A stretch of DNA of 64,000 nt from RH-AL1 sp964235705. Lineage in GTDB: Bacteria > Pseudomonadota > Alphaproteobacteria > Rhizobiales > Beijerinckiaceae. Positions within the stretch are counted from its first letter, which is position 1; every line of letters starts with the position of its first letter. The notes beneath the pieces were generated by a model. The model was not told where the DNA came from. It saw only the letters and a program-made list of their open reading frames with translations, and searched no databases. Of the stretch, positions 17,933-26,633 are shown in pieces. Location of the stretch: contig CAXSDP010000001.1 of assembly GCA_964235705.1 (NCBI GenBank), positions 62,001 to 126,000 on the forward strand. Reading direction: 5' to 3'. The position numbers and the translations under genes were made by a program.

Positions 17933-19708
17933 ATGATGGTGCGGCCTGGCGGTTTTGGGATTCCGCCCCATGGCGTGCTAAAGCCCGCCTCGATCACCCG
18001 CGATCGAGGATGGGGTTTCTTGCCGGCAGGTTTTCTCGACGCCTTCCTCCGCCGCGCGGCGAGCGAGCCGGAAGCGGCCGCCATCGTGGTTTACGGGGGC
18101 GACGCCGCCTCGACGCTCACGAACGCCGCCCTGAAGGCCGGCGCGCTGCGCTGGGCATCGGTGTTCCGCGCCCGTGGCGCCAGGACCGGCGACGTGATCC
18201 TCTTGTCCCTGCCGCTTCGCGCCGACTTGATCGAGGCTTTCCTCGGCGCGCTCTGCGCGGGATGCGTTCCCTCCATCATGCCGGTGCCCTCGGTCAAGCA
18301 GGACCCGGCGCTGTTCTGGTCGAGCCACAACCGCTTGTTCGCACGTCTCGGCGGGGGGCTCATCCTGACCACGGCGGCGAACGGGGCGGCGATCACCACG
18401 CACGTGCGCGACGCGACGATGACGGTGCTGACGCCCGAAGACCTCGGGACCGTTCGCGCCCCGGACGACGAACAGGTCCATCCCTGGCGTCCCGATGACA
18501 TCGCGTGCCTGCAGCATTCGTCGGGGACGACCGGGCTGAAGAAGGGCGTGGCCTTGAGCTTCGCGGCCATCGACGCCCAGCTCGACGCCTACGCGCGCGC
18601 GCTCGGCATCGGGCGCCGCGACACGATCGTGTCTTGGTTGCCGTTGTACCACGACATGGGCTTCGTCGCCTGCCTGCTGCTGCCCTTGGCGCTCGGCACG
18701 CGAAGCGTGTTGCTCGACCCTTTCGACTGGCTGGTCGATCCGCTTTCCTTCTTCGAGGCCATCGAGCGCCACGCCGGGACCTTCGCTTGGCTGCCGAATT
18801 TCGCCTTCGCCCACCTCGTCACGGCCGCCGGCGAAGATGCCCTTGAAGGGGATGATGCGCGCCGGGCCGACCTGTCGTCGTTGCGGGCGTTGGTCGACTG
18901 CTCCGAAGCGTGCCGTCCGGAAACGCTCGCGGCTTTCGAGCGACGCTTCGCCGGCTGGGGTTTGCGCCCTGCCTGCCTGCGCACGTGCTACGCGATGGCG
19001 GAAACGGTGTTCGCGGTGACCCAGAGCATCGAAGGGCGGGCGCCCCCGATCGTGCGGGTGGACCGGGCCATGCTGGAAGCCGGGCGCCTCGTGCCGACCG
19101 GTGAAGACGAGGATGGCGGCGTGGCGCTCGTCAGTTCCGGGGTGCCGCTGGCCGGGGTCGACGTGACGATCCTCGATGAGCACTACGATCCCGCCGAGCC
19201 CGACCGCGTCGGGCAGATCGCGGTCAAGGCCCCGTTCCTTTTCGCCGGCTACCATGGCGAGCCCGACCGCACGGCCGCCACCTTCCACCACGGTTCCTAC
19301 CTCACGGGCGACCTCGGGTTCCGGATGGGGGACGAGCTCTTCGTCCTCGGCCGGCGCGACGACCTCCTGGTCCTGCTCGGCCGCAATGTTTACGCCAACG
19401 AGGTCGAGGCCCTGCTCGGCGACGTTCCCGGCCTGAAGCCCGGGCGTGTCCTCGCCCTCGGCCTGCACGACGAAGCGATCGGAAGCCAACAATTGATCGT
19501 CCTTGCCGAGAGATCCGACGATAGGATGGAACCACGCGGCGTGCGCGTGGGTATCCGGGATCGCCTGGAAGGCACCCTCGGCATCACGCCGAGGAGGATC
19601 GTCTTCGTCGAAGCGGGCTGGTTGGTGAAGTCCACGAGCGGGAAGATCAATCGCGGCGAGAACCGTCGCAAATTCTTAGCTTGCCGAAGCATCGGTGGCG
19701 GATGCTGA
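17933..19708 (+). CDS. Fatty-acyl-AMP ligase (FAAL)
   Basis: About 591 residues of the ANL adenylate-forming family. HSSGTTGLKKGV is the ATP P-loop, WLPLYHDMGF is characteristic of FAALs, then CYAMAETVFAVT, YLTGDLGFR, and the catalytic lysine in VKSTSGKINR near the C-terminus. FAALs activate fatty acids as acyl-AMP and hand them to an acyl carrier protein, and one is encoded directly downstream. The start is uncertain: the conserved domain begins near 18020, where an in-frame TTG occurs; I kept the ATG at 17933. It is divergent from the ABC permease. Confidence 0.87.
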   Translation: MMVRPGGFGIPPHGVLKPASITRDRGWGFLPAGFLDAFLRRAASEPEAAAIVVYGGDAASTLTNAALKAGALRWASVFRARGARTGDVILLSLPLRADLIEAFLGALCAGCVPSIMPVPSVKQDPALFWSSHNRLFARLGGGLILTTAANGAAITTHVRDATMTVLTPEDLGTVRAPDDEQVHPWRPDDIACLQHSSGTTGLKKGVALSFAAIDAQLDAYARALGIGRRDTIVSWLPLYHDMGFVACLLLPLALGTRSVLLDPFDWLVDPLSFFEAIERHAGTFAWLPNFAFAHLVTAAGEDALEGDDARRADLSSLRALVDCSEACRPETLAAFERRFAGWGLRPACLRTCYAMAETVFAVTQSIEGRAPPIVRVDRAMLEAGRLVPTGEDEDGGVALVSSGVPLAGVDVTILDEHYDPAEPDRVGQIAVKAPFLFAGYHGEPDRTAATFHHGSYLTGDLGFRMGDELFVLGRRDDLLVLLGRNVYANEVEALLGDVPGLKPGRVLALGLHDEAIGSQQLIVLAERSDDRMEPRGVRVGIRDRLEGTLGITPRRIVFVEAGWLVKSTSGKINRGENRRKFLACRSIGGGC

Positions 19709-19734
19709 TGCCGGTGACACCGAGGAGGGCGGGA

Positions 19735-19980
19735 ATGGCGGACGTCTCCGCAAAGGTTCGCGAGATCGTTGCCTCGACCTTCGGCGTCGACGTGGCGGAC
19801 CTGTCCGATGCCACGACGGCGCGCGACGTCGAGGGCTGGGATTCGCTCGCGCACGCGACGCTGATCCTGCGCCTCCAGCGCATCTTCAAGGTTCGGCTCG
19901 AGCCGGCGAAGGCCAATGGTGCCCAGGACCTTGGCTCCCTGAGCGCGATCATCGCCCAAGCGATCGGACGCCATGGTTAG
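19735..19980 (+). CDS. Acyl carrier protein
   Basis: An 81-residue acidic protein with the phosphopantetheine site GWDSLAHATLI (Ser about residue 37) and the helix pattern of ACPs. The ATG at 19735 is preceded by GAGGAGGG. It follows the FAAL by 26 bases and is presumably its acceptor, not the ACP of general fatty acid synthesis. Its TAG stop is the first bases of the 22-bp tandem array that follows. Confidence 0.87.
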   Translation: MADVSAKVREIVASTFGVDVADLSDATTARDVEGWDSLAHATLILRLQRIFKVRLEPAKANGAQDLGSLSAIIAQAIGRHG

Positions 19981-20210
19981 GTCGATTGATGACGTGGGTT
20001 AGGTTGATCGATGACTTGGATTAGGTTGATCGATGANNNNNNNNNNNNNNNNNNNNNNNNNNNNNNNNNNNNNNNNNNNNNNNNNNNNNNNNNNNNNNNN
20101 NNNNNNNNNNNNNNNNNNNNNNNNNNNNNNNNNNNNTTAGGTTGATCGATGACTTGGATTAGGTTGATCGATGATTTGGGCTAGGCTGACCAATGGCTAG
20201 GCTGATCAAC
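19977..20210. repeat. 22-bp tandem repeat array between ACP and AlgX-like genes
   Basis: Units of the form TTAGGTTGATCGATGACTTG plus GA start at 19977, 19999 and 20021 on the left of the gap and at 20137 and 20159 on the right. Shortened, diverged units start at 20181 and 20197. The first copy contains the ACP stop codon and the last ones contain the start codon and first codons of the AlgX-like gene. Since 22 is not a multiple of 3, each copy shifts frame and each carries an ATG. The true copy number is hidden by the 100-N gap. Confidence 0.9.
20037..20136. other. Assembly gap (100 N) inside the tandem array
   Basis: Exactly 100 N, the usual placeholder for a gap of unknown size. Both flanks are copies of the same 22-bp repeat, so the most economical reading is an array too long for the reads. 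A hidden gene cannot be excluded. Confidence 0.95.
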
Positions 20211-21518
20211 CGGCTGCTGCTGCGCGGCGTCTTCCAACGCGTGTTGAGGAGCGTGCAGCCGATCGTCTACGGGACGGCGATGAAGCTGCGCACGATGCGT
20301 AACGATCGCGAAGCCGAAGCCGTCGCACCCTTCGACAGCCGCATCCGCTTCCAGCACGTGCCGCTGAAGGGCCGCGACGGGTTCCTGTTCCATCGGGACC
20401 ACGACGCGCTCGATCAATTGACGGCGAACCTCGTCCTTCGTCGACGGCAGATCGACGTTTGGATCGCCGCACTCAAGGGGCGTCTCGCTTGGTGCGCCGA
20501 CAACGGCAGCGTCATGCGCTTCCTGATCATCCCGGAGAAGCACGTCGTCTACGACGGCAAGTTGCCGCGCTTCATCCGCGTGTCGCCCCAGCGCGCCGCG
20601 ATGCAATTGCTCGAGGCCGTCGAGGGCGACCTATCGGACCGGACCTTCTACCCGGTCGAGGCGCTTCGCGCGGCGAGCCGGGTCAAGCCGACGTTCTTCA
20701 GGACCGACACGCATTGGAACGGCTACGGCGCGTTCGTCGCCTACCAAGCCTTGATGGACAGTCTGCGGCCGGAGATCGCGCTGGAAACCGTGGGGGAGGG
20801 CGAACTCGTTTGGAAGGAGCGTCCCTACGTCGGTGACCTCGGGGTGCGCTTCACCCGCGAGCGGGGCGAAACGATGATCACCGCCGAGCCGACGGCGAAC
20901 TACAAGCTCGCCTTCCAGAACCACAACTTCGCCCGCGGCGCGGTCCACGTCTACGAGAACGAGCGACGCGACCTGCCGACCTGCGTCCTGTTCCGCGACT
21001 CGTTCGCGAACTTCCTCATTCCCTACCTGATGCGCGGGTTCTCGCGCCTCGTCGCCGTCAGCTCCTTGTCCTGCCACTATGACCTCCTCGATCAGGAAAA
21101 GCCCGACGTCGTCCTGTTCGTGGTGATCGAGCGTTTCATCGCCACCTTCGGCATGGGTCGGACGATCGAGCTGCCGGAGGACGCGCTACGGGTTCCCTTC
21201 GAGACGTTCTCGGGGACGGATCTCGGTGTCCTGCGACCCGCGCCGCCCCCACCCGATCCCGCTCCGATCCCCGATCCCGCTTCAACCGAGGTCGCCGTAC
21301 CTGAAACCATCTCGGCCGACCCGTCGCCCGAACCCGCCGCGTCCGAGCCAGCGCCGGCCGCCCCCGCACCCGATGACCCGGCCACGCCGCCCGTGGTCGA
21401 CCCGACCGAACCGCGGTCACCGGATCTTCCCCCGCTGCGAGGGGACGCATCGTTGGAACACGCGCCATCCGAGCCGCCGACGCTCGAAACCTCGTCCGGA
21501 GGCCCTGTGCCCCGGTGA
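20193..21518 (+). CDS. AlgX/AlgJ-like SGNH-fold acyltransferase or hydrolase
   Basis: 441 residues. The region to about residue 350 resembles AlgX/AlgJ-type alginate O-acetyltransferase domains: GRDGFLFHRD, RFLIIPEKHVVYDGKLP, the DTHW motif in FFRTDTHWNGYG, and the nucleophile-type VLFRDSFANFL. In the family, Asp-His of DTHW and the Ser of DSF form the catalytic triad. Residues from about 350 on are a Pro/Ala/Glu-rich, probably disordered tail. No clear signal peptide or anchor is seen at the N-terminus, which is odd for this family; the start lies inside the repeat array and may be mis-set. It may use acyl groups supplied by the neighbouring FAAL and ACP. Confidence 0.7.
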   Translation: MARLINRLLLRGVFQRVLRSVQPIVYGTAMKLRTMRNDREAEAVAPFDSRIRFQHVPLKGRDGFLFHRDHDALDQLTANLVLRRRQIDVWIAALKGRLAWCADNGSVMRFLIIPEKHVVYDGKLPRFIRVSPQRAAMQLLEAVEGDLSDRTFYPVEALRAASRVKPTFFRTDTHWNGYGAFVAYQALMDSLRPEIALETVGEGELVWKERPYVGDLGVRFTRERGETMITAEPTANYKLAFQNHNFARGAVHVYENERRDLPTCVLFRDSFANFLIPYLMRGFSRLVAVSSLSCHYDLLDQEKPDVVLFVVIERFIATFGMGRTIELPEDALRVPFETFSGTDLGVLRPAPPPPDPAPIPDPASTEVAVPETISADPSPEPAASEPAPAAPAPDDPATPPVVDPTEPRSPDLPPLRGDASLEHAPSEPPTLETSSGGPVPR

Positions 21519-21639
21519 TCCCCTGACGAGCGGCGGCGAGGGTTGGCGCGACACGGCCGATGGAAACGCTTATGAGTCGACGCGGGCCCAAACTCGTGAC
21601 GTTAACGGGGCGTTCGCGTATCGAGGATAACTTGAGGGG

Positions 21640-22410
21640 ATGAGTTCCCGCGTGAATCGATCCGGCCGCTGGCGTTTGCCGCGTTTCCTTACCGTGCTCG
21701 CCGCCGCGTTGGTGGCGACGGGCCTCACCGCTTGCGCGCCCGACGTCGCCAACAGTCCCTATCCCTCGCCGCTCGCCTTCGCGATCCAAGGTATCGACGT
21801 TTCCAAGTACCAGGGCGACGTCGATTGGAACGCGGTGGCGGGCTCCGGCGTGCAGTTCGCCTGGATCAAGGCGACGGAAGGGGGTGACTACCTCGACGAG
21901 AAGTTCAGGCAGAACTGGGAGCTGTCGCGCGCCGCCGGCCTCCGACGCGGCGCCTACCATTTCGTGTACTGGTGCCGCTCCGCCCGCGACCAGGCGGCCT
22001 GGTTCCTGGCCAACGTGCCCAACGATCCCAGTGCCTTGCCGCCCGTGCTCGACGTCGAGTGGAATCCAACGTCGCGAACCTGTCCCGGCAAGATCTCCCG
22101 GGAAGCGGCGCTCGCCGACATGAGGGTGATCCTCGAGGCCATGGAGCGCGCTTATGGCAAGCGTCCGGTGATCTACACGTCGGTCGATTTCCACCGCGAC
22201 GTGTTGCAGGGCGAGTTCCTCGACTACCCGATGTGGGTGCGCAGCGTGAAGGCCTACCCGGCCGTGCGTTACGGTGAGCGTCGATGGCACTTTTGGCAGC
22301 ACACCGCCACCGGACAGGTGCCGGGCGTCCACGGCTACGTCGACCGAAACTGTTATTACGGCAGCCTGTCCGATTGGCAGACGTGGTTGGAGCAGCAGGT
22401 GCAGGGTTGA
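21640..22410 (+). CDS. GH25 family lysozyme, lipoprotein
   Basis: 256 residues. The N-terminal signal ends with the lipobox-like LTAC (Cys about residue 31), so it is probably a lipoprotein. The catalytic domain begins IQGIDVSKYQGDVDWNAV, with VLDVEWNP carrying the acidic residues and WVRSVKAYPAVRYGERRW near the end, all typical of glycoside hydrolase family 25 (N-acetylmuramidase). It would cleave peptidoglycan in the periplasm. It begins 121 bases after the AlgX-like gene. Confidence 0.88.
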   Translation: MSSRVNRSGRWRLPRFLTVLAAALVATGLTACAPDVANSPYPSPLAFAIQGIDVSKYQGDVDWNAVAGSGVQFAWIKATEGGDYLDEKFRQNWELSRAAGLRRGAYHFVYWCRSARDQAAWFLANVPNDPSALPPVLDVEWNPTSRTCPGKISREAALADMRVILEAMERAYGKRPVIYTSVDFHRDVLQGEFLDYPMWVRSVKAYPAVRYGERRWHFWQHTATGQVPGVHGYVDRNCYYGSLSDWQTWLEQQVQG

Positions 22411-22516
22411 GCCCACCCGTGGCTCGTCGCCCTCCTGCCGGCCAGCCGAGGTCGAAGGGGCGGCTCGGGGACGTTGCCTCCTTCGATCCGCACGGTTAGT
22501 GTGAGACACAATTAAC

Positions 22517-23149
22517 TTGGATGCATCCGTGCTGCTTGCCTTCTGCGCGCTCGCCGCCGGTTACCTCGCCGGGTCGATCCCCTTCGGCGTCATCATCACC
22601 CGGCTGGCCGGCGCGACGGACCCACGCCAAGTCGGATCTCGAAACATCGGTGCCACCAACGTGCTGCGCACGGGCCGCAAGGACCTCGCGGTCCTGACGC
22701 TCGTCGCCGACGCCCTGAAGGGGACCGTCGCGGTGCTGGCCTTCGCCCGCGCGGGCGAAGGCGACATCGCGCTCGTCGCCGCGCTCGGTGCCTTCCTCGG
22801 GCATCTCTACCCCGTCTTCCTCGGCTTCAAGGGCGGCAAGGGCGTGGCGACCTTCCTCGGCTGCCTGCTCGGCGTGGCGTGGCCGGCGGGGCTTTCGTTC
22901 ATCGCGCTTTGGCTCCTGGTCGCCCTGGTCACGCGTTACTCCTCGGCAGCGGCCTTGCTGGCCAGCGCCCTTTCCCCGCTCGCGCTCCTGCTGCTTGGTC
23001 GCCAGGAGGCCGCGGCGCTGTTCGCGCTGCTCGCGGCCGGCTTGTGGATCAAGCACTGGGCCAACATCGATCGCTTGCTGCACGGAACGGAGAGCCGGAT
23101 CGGCGCCGCCGGCAAACGAAACGATGGCGAGAGCGGGCAGGTGGCATGA
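22517..23149 (+). CDS. plsY: Acyl-phosphate:glycerol-3-phosphate acyltransferase
   Basis: A 210-residue inner-membrane enzyme that acylates glycerol-3-phosphate from acyl-phosphate, the first step of phospholipid synthesis. The three PlsY motifs are GSIPFGVIITR, SRNIGATNVLRTGRK and LGHLYPVFLGFKGGKGVAT. About five hydrophobic segments are present. The TTG at 22517 is used here; a GTG twelve bases later is possible. It is 14 bases upstream of dprA, probably an operon. Confidence 0.93.
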   Translation: MDASVLLAFCALAAGYLAGSIPFGVIITRLAGATDPRQVGSRNIGATNVLRTGRKDLAVLTLVADALKGTVAVLAFARAGEGDIALVAALGAFLGHLYPVFLGFKGGKGVATFLGCLLGVAWPAGLSFIALWLLVALVTRYSSAAALLASALSPLALLLLGRQEAAALFALLAAGLWIKHWANIDRLLHGTESRIGAAGKRNDGESGQVA

Positions 23150-23162
23150 ACGGGCAGGGATT

Positions 23163-24416
23163 TTGAGCGGATCGGACGACATCCCGGTCGCCTTCGATCC
23201 CGCGCGGCGGTTCGCGTGGCTGCGGCTTTGGCGATCGGAGAACGTCGGGCCGCGAACCTTCTCGACGCTGTTGAAGCGTTTCGGGTCGGCGGAGGCGGCG
23301 CTCGACGCCTTGCCGGGCCTCGTCGCGCGGGGCAATCCAGGTCGCCCGATCCGTATCGCGCGACCCGCCGACATCGAGGAGGAGCTCGCGCAGGCGGAGC
23401 GTCTGGGCGCTCGCTTCCTTTGCTTGGACGAACCGGGCTATCCCGCACCGTTGCGCGCGATCGATACCGCCCCCGCCGTGATCGCCGTGCGGGGACGAAT
23501 CGAGATCCTCGACCGTCCGGCGGTCGCCATCGTCGGCTCGCGCAACGCGTCCGCCGCCGGTCTCGCCTTCGCCGAGCGGATGGCGCGCGGCCTCGCCCAG
23601 TCCGGCTACGTCATCGTGTCGGGTTTCGCGCGCGGGATCGACGCGCGAGCGCACCGCGCGGCGCTGGCGACCGGCACGGTCGCCGTGCTGGCCGGCGGTC
23701 ACGACCGGCTGTACCCCGCCGACCAAGGACCTTTCATGGAGGCGTTGCTGGAAGATGGGGCGGCGGTGAGCGAGATGCCCTTCGGTTGGGAAGCGCGCGG
23801 CCGCGACTTCCCCCGGCGCAACCGCTTGGTGTCCGGCCTGTCGATGGGGATCGTCGTCGTCGAGGCGGCACGTCGGTCCGGCTCCCTCATCACCGCCCGC
23901 TTCGGCGCCGATCAGGGACGTGAGGTCTTCGCCGTTCCGGGTTCCCCGCTCGACCCCCGGGCCGAGGGCACCAACGACCTGATCCGCGATGGCGCGACCT
24001 TCTGCGCCGACGTCGACGACGTGCTTCGCGCCCTCGCCGACCGCGTTCCCGGTCGCGAAGACCTTTTCTCCGAACCGCCCTCGGCCGGGCCGCCGCTCTG
24101 GGACGAACTCGACTTGTTCCCCGAGCAGCCCGGTCCGATCGACGCCGGTCGCGCCGCCTTCGGCGAGGCGGCCACCCCGTCGTTTCGCGCGCAGCTCGTC
24201 CCGGCCCCACCCGCCACGACGACGATCGACGAGGTGGGAAGGCCACCCCTCGAACGCGTCGCCGGGTGCCTCGGGCCCGCCCCCGTTTCCATCGATGAGT
24301 TGGCCCGCGCGACGGAACTGCCGGTCCGTCAGGTGCGGGGTGCGATCCTGGAGCTGGAGATCGCCGGCCGCATCGAGCGGCACGGTGGAGGGCTCGTCTC
24401 GCTGCTCACGGACTGA
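23163..24416 (+). CDS. dprA: DNA-processing protein DprA
   Basis: 417 residues. An N-terminal helical domain is followed by the Rossmann-like DprA domain with AIVGSRNASAAG, VSGFARGIDARAH, GTVAVLAGGHDRLYP, FPRRNRLVSGLS and EAARRSGSLITAR. The C-terminal winged-helix domain ends the protein. It loads RecA on incoming single-stranded DNA during natural transformation. The frame opens inside plsY without a plausible start; TTG at 23163, preceded by CAGGGA, is the best candidate. A proline/acid-rich linker lies at about residues 300-355. Confidence 0.9.
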   Translation: MSGSDDIPVAFDPARRFAWLRLWRSENVGPRTFSTLLKRFGSAEAALDALPGLVARGNPGRPIRIARPADIEEELAQAERLGARFLCLDEPGYPAPLRAIDTAPAVIAVRGRIEILDRPAVAIVGSRNASAAGLAFAERMARGLAQSGYVIVSGFARGIDARAHRAALATGTVAVLAGGHDRLYPADQGPFMEALLEDGAAVSEMPFGWEARGRDFPRRNRLVSGLSMGIVVVEAARRSGSLITARFGADQGREVFAVPGSPLDPRAEGTNDLIRDGATFCADVDDVLRALADRVPGREDLFSEPPSAGPPLWDELDLFPEQPGPIDAGRAAFGEAATPSFRAQLVPAPPATTTIDEVGRPPLERVAGCLGPAPVSIDELARATELPVRQVRGAILELEIAGRIERHGGGLVSLLTD

Positions 24417-24419
24417 GCG

Positions 24420-25637
24420 TCACGCGGTGACCGGCACCAGCGTCGGGGCATCCCCCTCGGGCGTGTCGTCCGCCGGATCCGTCGTCGGCGCCCCGGCGTC
24501 CGTGCCCTCGCTCGCCGCGCGATCGACATCGCCGAAGGATCCGATCGAGAAACGCAGGACCGGCTTGACGATCGCGCTCCCCGCGAGTGCCGCCAGGGCG
24601 TCGTTGACCCGATCGAAGGGGAAGAAGGTCACGATCCGCTCGAGGGGCAGCGAGCGCTCGGCGTGGAGGGCGGCCAGCGCCGGGATGATGGACGGCGGCG
24701 CGACGTCGACGTCGGCGCCGACGAGGATGGTCTCGCCGCCGCTTCCCTGACCTTGGAGGTCGGCGGGCAGGCCGACGGTGGGGTGGAGGAGGGCGCAGCT
24801 GCCACCCGGCCTCAGGCTGTCGAGGCATGCCGTGATCGCGCCGGCGTGCCCGGTCGTGTCGATGGCGAAGCGCGCCCCGTCGGCGATCACGCTCCTAACG
24901 ACGGTCGGCAGGTCGTCGTCGGTGTGCACCGCGATGGTCGCGCCGCATTCAAGCGCGAGGTTGCGCCCGGTGAGGCGCGGGTCGGCGACGACGATGGTGG
25001 CCGCGCCCCGCGCCTTGGCCACCATGCACGCGATCAAGCCGACGGCGTCCGCGCCGGTGACGACGAGCGTGTCGCCCTCGCCCACGGCGAAGTTCCGCAT
25101 CACGGTGCCGGCGCCCACGAGCAGTTCGCCGCCGAGGCAGGCGAGGAGCTCGAGCGCCGCGCCCACCGGGACTTTGACGGCGTCGCGCGCGCGGCAGACC
25201 ACGTGGGTGGCGAACGAGGATTGTCCGTGGAAGAAGCCATAAATCCCGCCCGTGCCGTCGTCCTGCGTGAGCGGCGTCGAGCCGTCGGGGCGCTTGCCAC
25301 GGAGGTTGAGGGCGGCGAAGTCGAGGCAGGAGAGCGGGCGACCGGCGGCGCAGTTCACGCAGGCACCGCAGAACGCTGGCCCGATCACGACGGCGTCACC
25401 GGCCACGATGTCGACGACACCCTCACCCACGTGTTCCACGATGCCGGCGGCCTGCGAGCCGGGAACGAAGGGCAGGGTGATGGCCAGCGACCCGGCGATG
25501 GCGTCGAGATCCGCCTGCGCCACGCCGGCGGCGACGAGGCGAACGACGAGTTCGCCGGCGCGCGGCCCTTCCAGGTCAACGCCCTCGATCGAGAGGGGGG
25601 CGTCGTGGGCGCGGGCGACTGCGGCTTTGATCCTCAC
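24420..25637 (-). CDS. Medium-chain dehydrogenase homologue lacking catalytic zinc ligands
   Basis: 405 residues with the fold of zinc alcohol dehydrogenases. The structural zinc site is intact (Cys90, 93, 96, 104). The catalytic ligands are not: the GVC-type position reads GVAQAD (Ala40), the GHE position reads GSQ (Ser61, Gln62) and the second Cys is Gly170. The dinucleotide motif GxGxxG reads GADAVG (Asp197). It is probably not a zinc-dependent dehydrogenase and may be a pseudo-enzyme. The final ~35 residues are an acidic, low-complexity tail. It converges on dprA, 3 bases away. Confidence 0.75.
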   Translation of the reverse strand: MRIKAAVARAHDAPLSIEGVDLEGPRAGELVVRLVAAGVAQADLDAIAGSLAITLPFVPGSQAAGIVEHVGEGVVDIVAGDAVVIGPAFCGACVNCAAGRPLSCLDFAALNLRGKRPDGSTPLTQDDGTGGIYGFFHGQSSFATHVVCRARDAVKVPVGAALELLACLGGELLVGAGTVMRNFAVGEGDTLVVTGADAVGLIACMVAKARGAATIVVADPRLTGRNLALECGATIAVHTDDDLPTVVRSVIADGARFAIDTTGHAGAITACLDSLRPGGSCALLHPTVGLPADLQGQGSGGETILVGADVDVAPPSIIPALAALHAERSLPLERIVTFFPFDRVNDALAALAGSAIVKPVLRFSIGSFGDVDRAASEGTDAGAPTTDPADDTPEGDAPTLVPVTA

Positions 25638-25698
25638 GTGAAACCTTCCTACCGCGTCGATGGACCGGAGCGGGCCGCGCGATACTTTTCGTGTGCGA

Positions 25699-25730
25699 GA
25701 ACGATGATCGGGATCGAACGATGATCGAGG
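25699..25730. repeat. 17-bp direct repeat upstream of the dehydrogenase homologue
   Basis: GAACGATGATCGGGATC (25699-25715) is followed directly by a copy sharing its first 12 bases (25716-25730). It lies about 60 bases upstream of the start of the minus-strand dehydrogenase homologue, in the promoter region. Confidence 0.6.
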
Positions 25731-25818
25731 CTCGCAGCATGCGCGGACCTCGCTCGGGCGCTGAGAGGATGTCGCACCAAGGTGGGATCGACGGCGGCGA
25801 TGGTCGTGTCGGTGCTCG

Positions 25819-26598
25819 TCACAGGGCTAGTTCCACACGCACCGGCACGTGGTCCGACGGCTTGTCCTCGGCACGCTTGTCCTTGTCGATCGTCACCGCG
25901 CGAAGCCGATCCGTCGCCTGCGGGGATAGTAGGAGGTGATCGATGCGCAGGCCCCTATCCTTCTGCCACGCACCGGCCTGGTAATCCCAGAACGTGTAAA
26001 CGCCGGCCGCGTCGGTGGTCGCACGCAGGGCATCGGTCAGGCCGAGGTTGAGCAGGGTGCGGAAGCAGGCGCGGGTCTGCGGTTTGTAGAGCGCGTCGGC
26101 GATCCAGTCCTGGGCCTGGAAAGCGTCGCGCGCGTCCGGGATGACGTTGTAATCGCCGGCGAGGACGAGCGGTTCTTCCAGGGCCAGCAGCGCGCGGGCG
26201 CGGGCGGTCAGCCGGTTCATCCAGGCGAGCTTGTAGGGGTACTTGTCCGAGTCGACCGGGTTGCCGTTGGGCAGGTAAAGGCAGCACACCCGCACCGGCG
26301 CGGCCTCGGTGGTGACGACCGCCTCGATGTAGCGCGACTGCGCGTCCGCATCGTCGCCCGGCAGGCCGTTCTCGACGTCCATGGGTCGCTTGGACAGGAT
26401 GGCGACGCCGTTGAACCCTTTCTGCCCGTGCACGGCGACGTTGTATCCCTCCGCCTCGACGTCGGCGCGCGGGAACTGGTCGTCGGTGCATTTCAGCTCT
26501 TGCAGGCACAGCACGTCGGGGCCGACCTCGCGCAGGTAGCGCAACAGGTGCTCGAGCCGCATCCGCACGGAGTTGACGTTCCAGGTCGCGATTTGCAC
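25819..26598 (-). CDS. xthA: Exodeoxyribonuclease III
   Basis: A 259-residue Mg2+-dependent AP endonuclease / 3'-5' exonuclease of base-excision repair. It shows IATWNVNSVRMR, LCLQELKC (metal-binding Glu), YLPNGNP, LAGDYNVIPDARD, FWDYQAGAWQKDRGLRIDH and the final SDHVPV. The frame is open further upstream but similarity begins at the GTG at 26598, which I take as the start. It follows the GT2 gene on the same strand. Confidence 0.93.
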   Translation of the reverse strand: MQIATWNVNSVRMRLEHLLRYLREVGPDVLCLQELKCTDDQFPRADVEAEGYNVAVHGQKGFNGVAILSKRPMDVENGLPGDDADAQSRYIEAVVTTEAAPVRVCCLYLPNGNPVDSDKYPYKLAWMNRLTARARALLALEEPLVLAGDYNVIPDARDAFQAQDWIADALYKPQTRACFRTLLNLGLTDALRATTDAAGVYTFWDYQAGAWQKDRGLRIDHLLLSPQATDRLRAVTIDKDKRAEDKPSDHVPVRVELAL

Positions 26599-26633
26599 GC
26601 CATTCCCTTCGCACAAGTATCCGTCACGTCGCC

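Noticed and set aside
17918..18019. Extended N-terminus of the fatty-acyl-AMP ligase as a targeting signal
   Set aside because: The stretch is short, has no hydrophobic core and probably reflects an uncertain start codon.
19977..20210. CRISPR array
   Set aside because: Units are directly adjacent with no spacers, there is no palindromic repeat and no cas gene nearby.
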